Source: Patella vulgata (lineage: Eukaryota; Mollusca; Gastropoda; Patellidae). Taken from it: DNA of 64,000 nucleotides. Made by a program: the position numbers and the translations under genes. How positions within the stretch are numbered: position 1 is the first letter of the stretch; every line of letters starts with the position of its first letter. Positions 1 through 11,200 of this stretch are shown here, piece by piece. The stretch lies in contig NC_065881.2 of assembly GCF_932274485.2 (NCBI RefSeq), forward strand, positions 46,386,702 to 46,450,701, written 5' to 3'. The notes beneath the pieces were generated by a model. That model searched no databases, had not been told where the DNA came from, and saw only the letters and a program-made list of their open reading frames with translations.

Positions 1-1098
1 ACAAAGAACAGTCATTTTGTCGGTCAGTTTCATTTCAATTTTCCCGAAATTCCAATTCAACCTTCATTATGGTGGAATGGTGATATATCTAAACGGTTTT
101 TAAAATGGGAACAAAAATTGTGACCTCTAGAGAATCCACAAGCTAAATATGCGATATTCCAGGAAATTACGTTCTGATATGTGTGGTTATCAAAATGAAC
201 CAAGATCATTATAATAAAAACATATATTTAAAGTTTCCTTCCAAATCGAATAAAAAGTGTGGCCTCTAGAGGGCCCACAACCTTGATATACCATAATTTG
301 ACACTTTTTGCGTACAAAAGGCGGCCATTATCTCCATTAGTTTTTTTTGATTTTCACGAAATTCAAACTCAACCATCACTAGTGTATAACTGTGATATAT
401 TCACACGTTTTTTGTTTTTTTTTTAAATCAGATAAAAATTGTGACCTCTATAGGGACCACAAGCTCAAAAGGCGATTTTTCGTAAATCAAGGGCCATAAT
501 TCAGGAAGTTACAATCTGATATGCACGAATATCGAAAGGAACCAAGATCTTTGGGTTATAAACATGCGTTTCAAGTTTCATCAAAATCAGATCAAAGTTG
601 TGACCTTTTAGGAGGTCCACAACCTTGATATACCAGATGTTTACACTATTTGCATACGAGGGGCGTCCATTTTGGTCCGATTTTCACGAAATTCTAACTC
701 AACCAACATTAGGGTGTAACGGTGATATACTAAAACGTTTTTATAAATCGGCTAAAAATTGTGACCTCCAGGCGGACCACAAGCTAAAAACACGATTTTT
801 CATACAATCAGGGGTCATAATTCAGGAAGTTACGATCCGATATGCATGAATATCGTAAGGAACAAAGATCTTTGGGTTATAAACATGCATTTTAAGTTTC
901 ATCAAAATCTGATCAAATTGTGACCTCTAGAGTGTCCACAAGCTAAAAACATGATTTTTCGCACAATCAGGGGCTATAATCCATGAAGTTATGGTCTGAT
1001 ACATGCCAATATCGAAAGGAACCAAGATCTTTGGGAGATAGACCTATATTTCAAGTGTCGTCAAAATCGGATACAAATTGTGAACTGTAGATATGTGA
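1..1098 (-). repeat. Tandem-core repeat, subfamily A array
   Basis: Degenerate units repeat about every 160 bp, each with a GTGACCTCTAGAG-like block followed by a CCACAAGCTAAAA or CCACAACCTTGATA block, so two unit types alternate (higher-order step about 320-340 bp). GTGACC blocks fall near 119, 247, 440, 600, 760 and 919. Orientation is judged from the better-bounded copy at 5965-6221. It lies in a PEPD intron and in the sense direction of that gene. Confidence 0.75.
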
Positions 1099-1500
1099 AG
1101 GCATTAGTAAAAATATGTTTTACACGGATATAATCTATAGAAATCCTATACAACTGTCGAATATATTGATTGGATATACAGTCAAACCTCGATTATTTAA
1201 ACACCTCGGGACTTTGGAGAAAGTGTTCCATTTAGCAGGTTTCTCAGTTATCAAGATGACACTTAGTGAGGTTTGACTGTAATAATCGGATATAATGATA
1301 AATGAACTATTTAAATGTTTAAATGGATATCAGTATTATGAAGTGCATTAATAAAAAAAAAAATGATTTACATGGATATATAGAAATCCTATCTAAATGT
1401 CGGATATATTGATTAGATATAATAATCGGATATAATGATAGATGGACTATTTTAATGTTTAAATGGATATCAGTATTAATGAAGTGCATTAATAAAAAAT
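1096..1500. repeat. A/T-rich tandem repeat, left of the Penelope insertion
   Basis: Units of roughly 145 bp contain TTTACATGGATATATAGAAA, TGATTGGATATAATAATCGG and GTTTAAATGGATATCAGTAT blocks. At least two and a half copies occur here, interrupted by a small inverted-repeat element. The array resumes at 4489 after the Penelope insertion. Confidence 0.7.
1179..1279. mobile_element. Small inverted-repeat element, pogo/Tigger-like ends
   Basis: 101 bp flanked by TA on both sides. Ends are CAGTCAAACCTC and its exact complement GAGGTTTGACTG. The element interrupts one unit of the surrounding tandem repeat. The TA target and CAGT..AACCTCG ends suggest a Tc1/mariner-pogo non-autonomous element. The superfamily is inferred from the ends only. 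Confidence 0.75.
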
Positions 1501-1524
1501 TAATTCCAGAGAAAACAAGAAACG

Positions 1525-2289
1525 ATGCCAGAACTCCACGATCTAATAATTAATTTATCCAACAGCCCCCTCTCACCCACCCACCTCACAGCCCTTGCCT
1601 ATGGACTAAACTTTATACCTACCCCCTGCTATAAAAATGAAATTGAAACCATTATGGAAAACAAAATTTTCGAAAGAAGCTTACGCTTACAACATTTCTT
1701 CAGGGACCACCCCCCTCGCCTTTCTAATAACCCTATCCAATTAGAATCCGGATGGACCCCACCCATAAGCCACTGCCACACCTTAGAAAGATTCATTCAC
1801 GTAACCAGTCATGAAATCACCAGCAAAACTCCCACCAAGATTCAGAAGACCAGCAACATCAACAAAAAATTTCTAGCCGCTCTCAAAGAACTAAAAGAAA
1901 ACACAGATATTGTCATCAAACCGGCCGACAAAGGCGGCAAAATTGTCATCCTAAACCGAACGGATTATATCAACGAAGGACTACGGCAGTTAAAAAAACG
2001 CAAGTTCTATAAACCCCTGGCACAGGACCTCACTCTATCATTTAATGCAGAAATCCACAAATTTATCAAATTTGCAGAAAGACAAGGAGCTTTGGATAAA
2101 AGAACCGCCAGATCTCTTAAAGTAAAACATCCGAGAAAACCTAAACCATCGTCACAGAGTCTAAGTCTTATATCAAGGACACCACAGATTTTCTCAGGAA
2201 ACTCAACGCTCTTGGCCCGCTACCACCTGATACTATACTATGCACAGCAGATGTATCCTCCCTCTACACCTCAATCCCATTCAATCTAG
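1525..2289 (+). CDS. Penelope reverse transcriptase, N-terminal region
   Basis: Open for 254 codons. The block from LKENTDIVIKPADKGGKIVI onward is the diagnostic first conserved motif of Penelope-like RT (usual form: I.RPADKGGAVVI). Upstream is the basic N-terminal segment typical of the family. The frame ends before the catalytic palm, which continues in the next segment. Host gene function is excluded. Confidence 0.85.
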   Translation: MPELHDLIINLSNSPLSPTHLTALAYGLNFIPTPCYKNEIETIMENKIFERSLRLQHFFRDHPPRLSNNPIQLESGWTPPISHCHTLERFIHVTSHEITSKTPTKIQKTSNINKKFLAALKELKENTDIVIKPADKGGKIVILNRTDYINEGLRQLKKRKFYKPLAQDLTLSFNAEIHKFIKFAERQGALDKRTARSLKVKHPRKPKPSSQSLSLISRTPQIFSGNSTLLARYHLILYYAQQMYPPSTPQSHSI

Positions 2290-2482
2290 CCATCAAAAGT
2301 TGCAGAGACAAACTTCAACAAAGACTTGAACAAACCACACCTACTTGGCTGCTCTTACGTATGCTCCATCTAATTTTAACCAAAAATTGCTTCAGATTTG
2401 ATGATAAATTTTACTTACAAACCAACGGTATTTCAATAGGAACCAAAGCTGCACCCAACATCGCCTGTATATTCATCATTTC

Positions 2483-3586
2483 ATGACCCAATTCAAAGAA
2501 GAGATACTCAACAGAAGTCCCATCAAACCACTTGTTTGGTGGCGATATATTGATGATATATTTTTCCTGTGGCCCTCCACCTTAGAGAATCTCAATAGAT
2601 TCATGGAAGGGATCAACTCTACAATACCTAGCATCAAATTAACACTAGAACACAGCTACACAAGTATCAACTTCCTAGATGTCACAGTTTATCAAGACGA
2701 ATTGCAGCACCTTCAAACACGCCTCTACCAAAAACCCACAGATAGTTTCTTCTATCTCCATTACAACAGCTGCCATCCAGAGCCCTTGAAAAGAAGCCTC
2801 CCATACAGCCAAGCTTTAAGAATTTGTCGTATTTCAAGTACGCTAGAAGACAGCGACCATTCGCTTAAGATCTGCCGAAAAAACTTCTTAAAAAGAGGAT
2901 ACCCATTAAGTTCAATAGCATCGTGCTTCGACCGAGCCAGATCACAACCCCGAGCGGACCTATTAGTCCAAAAGGAAAAGAGAACTCAAGGCGCCATCGT
3001 ATTTAGCACCAAGTATATCCCAGGATTCAACCACCACAAACTCATCAACAATCAACTCAGTATAGTTAAATTAAACATGGATACTAAGTTCATAGCTGAC
3101 AGGAAAATTGTATGTTACCAACGAAACAATAATATAAGAGACATGCTGATCAAATCAGACATCGCCCTCAGGAAAACCAGCCCAATAGGATGCAAGAAGT
3201 GTGGACGGAATTTCACATTATGCCGACACCTCAAGGAAAATACTTTTATAAAATTCAAAATTAACTCGAATATTTTCAAAATTAACCAACATCTAAACTG
3301 TTTAACCCCGTACGTAATCTACGCGATCATTTGCTCGTTCTGTGGTTCACAATACATAGGGCAAACGAGCGATAACTGTAAAAAAAGTTTCCTCAATCAT
3401 CTTAGTGATATCAGAACGAATAAGGAGACCCCCGTCAGCAACCATTTCCAGGAAACCAATCACAAACCTGACGTCATTATTCTCAGCACAACGTCACGCA
3501 ATTTGAATAAATGGCTGAGACACGAAGAAAGCCTCATCCAATTCTTAGGCACCAGTTACCCAGGAGGCATTAATGACCATTCCTAA
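2483..3586 (+). CDS. Penelope RT palm plus GIY-YIG endonuclease
   Basis: 367 codons. WWRYIDDIFFLW near residue 20 holds the catalytic YIDD; INFLDVTVYQDE and RLYQKPTDSFFYLHYNSCHP are Penelope RT motifs. Cysteine pairs appear near residue 235. The C-terminus has VIYAIICSFCGSQYIGQTSD, the GIY-YIG nuclease core, followed by the conserved region ending near NHF. The usual catalytic Arg after YIGQT is not obvious, so nuclease activity is uncertain. Confidence 0.85.
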   Translation: MTQFKEEILNRSPIKPLVWWRYIDDIFFLWPSTLENLNRFMEGINSTIPSIKLTLEHSYTSINFLDVTVYQDELQHLQTRLYQKPTDSFFYLHYNSCHPEPLKRSLPYSQALRICRISSTLEDSDHSLKICRKNFLKRGYPLSSIASCFDRARSQPRADLLVQKEKRTQGAIVFSTKYIPGFNHHKLINNQLSIVKLNMDTKFIADRKIVCYQRNNNIRDMLIKSDIALRKTSPIGCKKCGRNFTLCRHLKENTFIKFKINSNIFKINQHLNCLTPYVIYAIICSFCGSQYIGQTSDNCKKSFLNHLSDIRTNKETPVSNHFQETNHKPDVIILSTTSRNLNKWLRHEESLIQFLGTSYPGGINDHS

Positions 3587-3606
3587 GAAATAAGATTTTT
3601 TTCAAC

Positions 3607-4077
3607 ATGCCTATCAATCACTGTAAAGAATGCGGCCGCCCGTACCAATGGCGTTCTAATTTATACAGACACCTTTCAAAAGATCACAACTGCAGCAAGA
3701 CACAGATTCTTGAAGTAAAGAAACAGCATACAACGGACCGCTCACTATAAAAAATCGGGCTCGACATCCATCCATCTTGCGTGCCGGTCAAACCTAGTGA
3801 GTGGATCCCTCCTTTTGAGGCTCGCCCACAACCTCCAATCATCCGAGTTGAATCCAACACCGAGGACAAAGCCATCACCTTAAGCCCGGTTAAGGAGGAT
3901 ACCGATTTCAAAAGCTTAGAAGAATTTTTTCATCAACTAAACAGCACGGAAGAATCCACAACATCAAACACAGAGACACCACCAACACCGACAGTGTCAG
4001 ATCACGATGTGATATCCAACGAATATCACCAATTGAACTTTAACCAAATTTTAGAAGAATTTAATATATCTTTCTGA
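3607..4077 (+). CDS. Second Penelope frame with C2H2 finger and acidic tail
   Basis: Starts 21 bp after the endonuclease frame, in a different frame. It reads MPINHCKECGRPYQWRSNLY then RHLSKDH, a C-x2-C-x12-H-x4-H zinc finger. The same frame later encodes an acidic, Ser/Thr-rich segment with DTDFKSLEEFFHQLNSTEES. I do not know this arrangement as standard for Penelope elements, most of which have one frame. The frame is not continuous, so it is described as two coding pieces of one likely product. Confidence 0.5.
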
Positions 4078-4380
4078 AGAATAAGAACTGTTCCTGCATA
4101 ATTTAAAATTAAGAACTCTAATTTTTTTAAAAAAGAATTTTTTAACTTTTTAATTATTAATTTCAATTTTTAAATCAATTTGTATATGATAAATTTGTTA
4201 ATCATCTGTATAAATCATATCATCCCATCATGTTACCGCAAATCGATCGGTATATATACAATTTTATTCAAAACTTTAGATTTTATTAATCCAATTTACT
4301 CATAAACCATCCTAAATAATCACGTTACGTCACAATCAATTAGTATAAATACCGCACGCTTCGCTTCATCCAACTCATTT

Positions 4381-4411
4381 ACTGAGGAAGGACACCTTAG
4401 TCCGAAACGTC
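4381..4411 (+). ncRNA. Hammerhead-like core near the Penelope 3' end
   Basis: CTGAGGA at 4382-4388, a GGAC/GTCC stem with six-base loop at 4390-4403, and GAAAC at 4404-4408, which is the order of a hammerhead core. One extra A sits between the first box and the stem, and no paired stem III or GTH cleavage site is evident. Penelope-like elements are known to carry hammerhead motifs. Activity is doubtful here. Confidence 0.35.
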
Positions 4412-4488
4412 TAAATAAATACAACCTTAAACGTCTACTAGGAGTTCATCTTTTCTACTGGTTTGAGGGGCTACTATTCTAGTTCTAC

Positions 4489-4622
4489 TTAATAAAAAAT
4501 ATGTTTTACATGGATATATAGAAATCCTATCTGAATGTCTGATATATTGATTGGATATAATGATCGAATATAATGATAGATGGGCTATTTTAATGTTTAA
4601 ATGGATAGTTTTGGCTGATTTT
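4489..4622. repeat. A/T-rich tandem repeat, right of the Penelope insertion
   Basis: One more unit of the array at 1096-1500, starting with the second copy of the 12 bp target duplication and ending in TTTAAATGGATA. Confidence 0.7.
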
Positions 4623-5038
4623 GTGGTAATTATGATGCCATCTTGGATTTCTGCTATCTTGGATTTAGTGACATCATCGTCACTAGCATATTCGAATTCC
4701 TTGACCCCAAAAACCCTATAAAGGACATATTACAAGTGATGTTTTATCAAAAATGTGAAAATCATATGACAAAAACTGATTTTGGCAGCCATATTGGCCG
4801 CCATCTTGGAAAATGGCAGATGGGACCCCTAGAGGATGATCTAATTTTCAAAAAAAAATCATATTTTTGTATTACTGTCCCAACCTCACCATATATCAAA
4901 AAAGTGTGAGGTTCTGAGAAAGTAAGTGATTTTTGGGCCACCCTACTGTAGAGTGTCCACAAACAAATTGTGAACGGACGTCAGGACGGACAGGGGCGAC
5001 GACAATATACGTCCACATGAAAACGTGGGCGTATAAAA
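4623..5038 (-). repeat. Hairpin-ended repeat copy next to PEPD exon 12
   Basis: The right part (4948-5038) shows GTCCACAA, GGACGGACAGGGGCGACGAC and the end hairpin ATACGTCCACAT/ACGTGGGCGTAT. The left part (4623-4947) has GCCATCTTGG motifs and a frame that I consider noncoding. It ends 32 bp from the exon. Confidence 0.6.
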
Positions 5039-5070
5039 ACAAATACCATCTTAATTTACTCTTCACCTAC

Positions 5071-5219
5071 CAGGTCTGACTTGCTGCATCACAGCTCGAC
5101 TTGCCTTCAATACGGCTTCGTAAATTCCCTTTTGTTTTGCAGTAAATTTTCCATTGGCTGGGAATGAACATGTGATGTCAGATGAATAACAGTAATATTC
5201 ACCTCCCATATCAAACAGA
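5071..5219 (-). CDS. PEPD: PEPD exon 12, first metal ligands; last exon in the window
   Basis: Residues about 275-323. [20 protein letters not shown] carries the two metal-binding aspartates of M24 peptidases, followed by [20 protein letters not shown]. It ends in phase 1 at donor GTAGGT, so at least one more coding exon must follow to the left of the window. Confidence 0.95.
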
Positions 5220-8200
5220 CTGAAAATCAAATAAATTACAACACTCAGACACTCTCCTCATAGAAATTGCGTCATAATAGCGTCTTTAGCATTTAGGTAG
5301 ACAATAAAATAATGATTGTACTTATCATGAAATATATATAACATCATACATCTTCAGCATTCAAGTAGACAATAACATAAAAATTGTGCCATGAAATAGA
5401 TGTAACCTAATAATAGCATTTTCAGCATTCATGTAGACAGTAACATAAAAAGTACACTGGGTCAATCAATCTGATTAAAACACAGGTTTATATTTCATTT
5501 CGTTTTTTTATACTTTCGATGGCCTGCACTAAATGAAGATCTGACCGGTTGTAGTAAAAGGTAGCGTCAGAGGTTGTACGAACGACTTTTGACCCTATGA
5601 CGTCAGACATTGATTATCAATCAGCGTTGACGTTTTTATTGGTTTACCCACAGTTCCGTGTATCATTAGAAAATGAACAAATTAACCAGATTTTATACAA
5701 TCGTCTACCATAGATTTTAAAAATAGCTGTATTGATTCATTTGAAAATGTATAAAACAATATATATCACTTACCACATATCCCCATTTTCAATACGTTTA
5801 GCATTAGGGGCACCAGCATGGCCATAATGCAAAGTAGCACCGTTATTACCACTTAAATAAAAAAATTCATTTTATTCTCATTATTTGAAAATATTATATT
5901 AAAGCAACAAAATCATCTTACATGCTGAAATGATAAAAAAATGTTCCTAACACAACAATTAGGTCATGTAAACCAGCGGCTGGCAGGCAGGATACGCTCA
6001 CATTTTGCAAGAGATGGATAGAGAACAAGCTAAAAACAAACATGATTTTTTGTTTAATCAGGGGCAATAATCCAGAAAGTTATGGCCTGAAACGTGCAAA
6101 TATCAAAAGGGACAGAGATCTTTGGGATATAAAAATATGTTTTAAGTTTCATCAAAATCGGACGGACTGACAGGGGCGACGACAATATACGTCCACATGA
6201 AAATGTGGGTGTATAAAAATATTCTGGTTATCAGATAATCCTGCATCACTTCAAAGCCTGTTATTATTTCAAAAAAATTAAAACAGAATCATCAAGTAAA
6301 TATTTTATCCTGGTTACAACCCTGATGACAATCATAACTGATACTGGATAATCATACATTCCTATAAACAACAATTTGATGTGCATATGAGACATTTAGC
6401 CAAGTAGTGATCCTTTGACAAAATATACTCACAAAAATAAAAACACCCCTCTCGCATCAAATTTTTGGTAAGGATTGTCTGAGAACCATAATATTTTTTG
6501 GGTATGGCCTTATTTGTAAAGCCCAAATCTAGTGTGTTTCTCAAAAATTACAATCTATATTTGTTTAACATAAACATAATGAATTCATAGACTGAGCATA
6601 GGATGCCAGCAGTTCCTAAATGACGGTGCCACACTAACTACCCAATAAAAAAACAGAACAACTCAAACAATCCAAAATGTCAATATGAGTAATGTTTCTG
6701 TTATAAACATGTACAGGCCTTTTATTTAAAGATACCGTACATTACGTAAGGTTTAGATAAAGAGCTGGCCGTTCAAAAATAGATAATCCAAAACCAATAT
6801 ATTGAAAATTTCATTCAAATTACTTTATTCTGAGTGAAGTTATCACTGTTTGCAGTTTTTGACAGATGGTTTATCATCGTAGCAAGGGTACTTGTTAAAT
6901 TAATTCATTAAATGGCAATCGTGTTTCAATCCGTTTAAATCTGCACCATCTGATGTTCTAGAGAGTGGATTATAGGCATGTCATGTGAATACATGTCTAA
7001 ATAATAATTTATATAACATCCATAGGCAGATTTAGCTCTTAAATAATGCATATTTGACCAAGCTGAGAATTCCAACTGCCAAGGGTTCTTTTACGTGCAT
7101 TTCAATGGACCTCGGTTTTCCATCCTATCCAATCGACTAGACAGCTGTCCTTGTCAGCCCCTCCGTCCTGTACCACTGACATGGGGAAACCACATCCGAA
7201 AAGCCTGATGAACTTTCTCAGTCAATGCAGCAATCAAACACGCGACCTTCAGGCTAGCAAGCCAGCGTTTTACACACTTCGCCACTTGGCTCCTGAGGCT
7301 TTCTATACAGGTGGGTAATTGTAAATGTAAACAGGTGAATAAAGGTTTTACCTTCCACAGATACAAACATATGACATTCGTCTGAATCCCCCAATAAAAT
7401 AACAATAATCACCATATTTACTGTAATAAAATAATAAAAATAAAAATATTCATTTGGACCAAATAATGGTTTTTACCTTCCACAGACACAAATATAAGCC
7501 AATTTTCTAAATCCACCATTAAAATGACAATAATCACCATATTTACTGTAATAAAACATTGAAAACATAGTTTCTATTTTTATAAAAAACCAACACTAAA
7601 CACATGAGTACGTCTATTTTTCAAAAACAATTTTTTAACAAAATTAAAACAAAGAAAGATATAAATTTGAACATTTTAAAATTACCTTTCTGCTTGGTAT
7701 TCATATAAACCTGGTCGAACAAGTTTCATTATCTGTTGAAAAAACAATCCGTAATAATAAATATATAAAGCACCGTTATAAATTCTGATTATAAAGTTTC
7801 ATGTTTGAATACTCAGAGTAATTTTATGTATTCAATGAAAATATTTCAATTAATTATGTGGTAAATACATACAAATCAATAGGAAGATGATTATATAATA
7901 AAAATGTCATTGTTTGAATTTTCTTGTGTATTTAGATTTAAAAATATATCCACATATCTTATTTACCTCTTTATGAGCTTCACTGCTTACTTTATTGACA
8001 TATCTCATAACTCGCAACTCCAAATCTGATTTAAAAACACGACTGAAAAAGTTAAACTTCAGATTTAAGATACCTTAAGACTCCCGCAAACTTTGTTGAA
8101 AATTTTAAGGACCCCAGTTGCTCCATGAATGATTGGAAGACTGGCATCATATTTCAACCCCCGAAATAGATGAACTATAGTTAAAAAATAGTTAAAAATT

Positions 8201-11200
8201 TGTATCAAATTTCATTGCTTGAAAATTGGTAGTAACAAAAGAACGAAATAACAAACAAAAGTGAAGCCATACATGACACTTAACAATGAATGGCAAGATA
8301 CAGACACATCAGGGAAATAGTAATTCCAGATATACTAAAGATACATTATGTAAGATTCAAATAAAGAGCTAGCCATTCTTGCTATAACAGTTCGAAAATA
8401 GATAATGGAAAATGAACAATCTAAAAATTTCATTCAAATTACTCTATTGCGAACGAAGATATTAGCCTTTGAAGGTTTGACAAGATGTGTGCAATAATTT
8501 CAACCACCGTACTGGTTGTTCGAAGCTAAGTCTTGCTCCTCCATTTTTAGCTTAAATCAAAATATGGCTGAACAGTTCTAATCTATTTAATATCAGATAA
8601 ATCCAATGCCATCGAGAGTTGATTATGGCCTGGATAAGTTAATTGTCTAATTAATAATTTAGAAAACATTTCAGGCCTAAAGAAAGACCTGCAATAAGCA
8701 GATTTAGCTCTTGCATAATGTATGCTTAATGATGATGGAATAATTAGATGATAATTAAGTGAAATAATAATGAATAAAATACAAGTATTAAGAAGCATAC
8801 AACAAAGTCCTACACACAGTCTCCTAAAGCCGCATTTACACAATACAACCAATCCTGACAACCGTCGGATGCAACAGTCACATCCAACCAACTCATGTTG
8901 TATGGATGTTGTATTCTCATCCGACGGACTGACACAAGGATGAGAAGTGTCACCTGGAGGTCTATTGCTGCCATTTTATACAGTTACTTAGATTAGAACA
9001 AATAAATGTTGTCAAACAACGAATAGAACCATTGTGTCGTGTTAACAGTTGTCCAGTTGTGGGGATTGGTTGTATCTTGTAAACACCACTTAAATAAGCA
9101 CACTCTATTAGATTGGGTTGCAATGGATGTTTCCATACAAATTGGATTACAACTTAATCAATGATTAAAAGAATATATTTGTGAAAACGATACTACACAG
9201 TCATACGTACTTTCACCCAAATTAGCACACACGTTTTTACACAACTTAAAAGTAAAAAAAAAACATATTGGTAACAGCAAACTGATTTGTACACATTCCA
9301 TGTCCATTTGGGTTTATACTTAATCAGTGTTGAAGACTTGAGTTCTACAAATTAAATAACACCTATTTCCAAAAATTAAATGACACGTGATTCCACAAAT
9401 TCAATTTAAACTTATGCATGTTGGATATGTCTTGGAATGTACACATCAGTTTAGAATTAGATCGTCAACAGCTCTTGGGAGGAATATTCCAGTGTCTCGG
9501 TTAAGGTCTGGTTTGGATCTCTCGATATGTATGGCTTCTATCATTTTCCAGGTCTTTTCGTTATTTTGCGTGAGTGCTAGGGTCTTAGATGAATGGATTT
9601 TGTGGCCTTGATTGGACTGAACTTGAGATGTTGAGCAACTGTTGATTCTCCTGTGGAAGACTTTGACTGATGTTGGGCAAGTCTTTTGGGTAGGGGACGT
9701 CACATTACATCAGTGATTCTCAATCAGTGTGCCACGAGATCTTCCTAAGTGTGCCGCGAAATTTTGAACGGCACACCAAGAAAATGCGAAAAGCCACTTG
9801 ATCCCAATTGAGTATTCACTGGTGTCTACTGGTACGTTCATAGTTCTTAATTTAGTTTGAGCCATTCTATTTTTCTATGACTAGCCTGTGTCTGCGGTTG
9901 TATGCCGTCTATGACTTGCCATGTTTTTATTTTGAAAATTCAGATATTTTTCATATATATTTAGCCAGGTGTGCCGCTATTTTTTCGTGTGCTCTAAAGT
10001 GTGCCATTGCCTAAAAAAGGTTGAGAACCACAGCCTTACATGGTAAATATAACAATTAGAAATGAAAATATCCAGCATAATCATAATTTAATACAAACAA
10101 AAACAAACAAATAGCCTACCATTCAGATATCACAGGATGTAGTAATTCATCATTTACAGTAAAACTGAAAAACATAAAATCATTGTAATTTTAGACAGGA
10201 TAATTTTGCATCATTTTTGTATGATTTAATTGATATAATGACATTCACATTTCTAGTTTATTGCATCTTCTGATTAAAAGCATGTAAGTTATCTTTTTCT
10301 TGGTTTCTAATTCCTGCAATGTCCCCTAGTCATAATAGAATAATTAAACACTTACTTACTGATACCATCAAAAGCAGCTGGTCGACTAAACTGTTTACTG
10401 TCTGTATTTAGACCTTTCTGTTAAAAATCAAAAGATGCCAATGATTCTTTATATTATTTTTAAACTTTCACAGTAACTAGTATGAAAGTTTTTATCAAGA
10501 TAGGTTGCCAGGCAACAAAACATACGCCCACAGCAGCTAAATCGTCCGAGCGGTCGTCAAGGGTTGTCGCATATTTATTCATTTTTAGGTAATTGGGGGC
10601 CTTTACAAGACAGTTCCATACAGATCAGATTATCAATTTTGTCGTTTGAGGGTTTACAAGGTTCTACAAACTGAAACAAGGGTCTCAACTCTGGAAGTAA
10701 TCTACAGAAATTTGACAGGCTTTTTCGTTTTACTAATTTACTAACTCTAGAAATTATTGACAGAAATTGCTGAAATTCAATAGACCTGTTTCACAAATTT
10801 AAATGATGCATATAAATTTCATACATATTGGATGATAACTATCACCAATCGAGCATTAACAAGGTTTAACAAAGTGAAACAAGGGCAATAACTCTAGAAG
10901 TAATTATTGTAAATTGCTGAAATTCAATAGGCTTTTTCGTTTCACTAATTTAAATGATGCATATAAATTTCACAAAGATCGAATGATAACTTTTGACGTT
11001 AGAGCGTTCACAAGGTTCAATAAAGTGAAACAAGGGCCATAACTCTAGACGTAATAAACGGAAATTGCTGAAATTCAATAGGCTTCTTCGTTTCACTAAT
11101 TTAAATAATGCATGTAAATTTCAGAAAGATCGGATGATAACTTTTGGAGTTAGAGCATTCACAAAGTTCAATAAAGTGAAACAAGGGCTATAAATGGAAA

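Larger units (their letters stand above)
1501..4488 (+). mobile_element. Penelope-like retroelement with 12 bp target-site duplication
   Basis: About 2,990 bp flanked by identical TTAATAAAAAAT at 1489-1500 and 4489-4500. In order it encodes the Penelope reverse transcriptase, a GIY-YIG endonuclease and a separate downstream frame with a C2H2 finger. It is non-LTR and has no capsid gene. The reading frame of the polymerase is interrupted, so it is not active as it stands. The exact target duplication and the clean resumption of the host repeat suggest a fairly recent insertion into the tandem array. Confidence 0.9.

Noticed and set aside
3684-3911. 75-codon minus-strand frame
   Set aside because: It lies opposite the second Penelope frame and is a shadow of it.
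1-5070. Search for the remaining PEPD exons
   Set aside because: No segment encoding the expected downstream prolidase motifs (for example the HGLGH or EPG regions) was found on the minus strand, so they must lie beyond the window.
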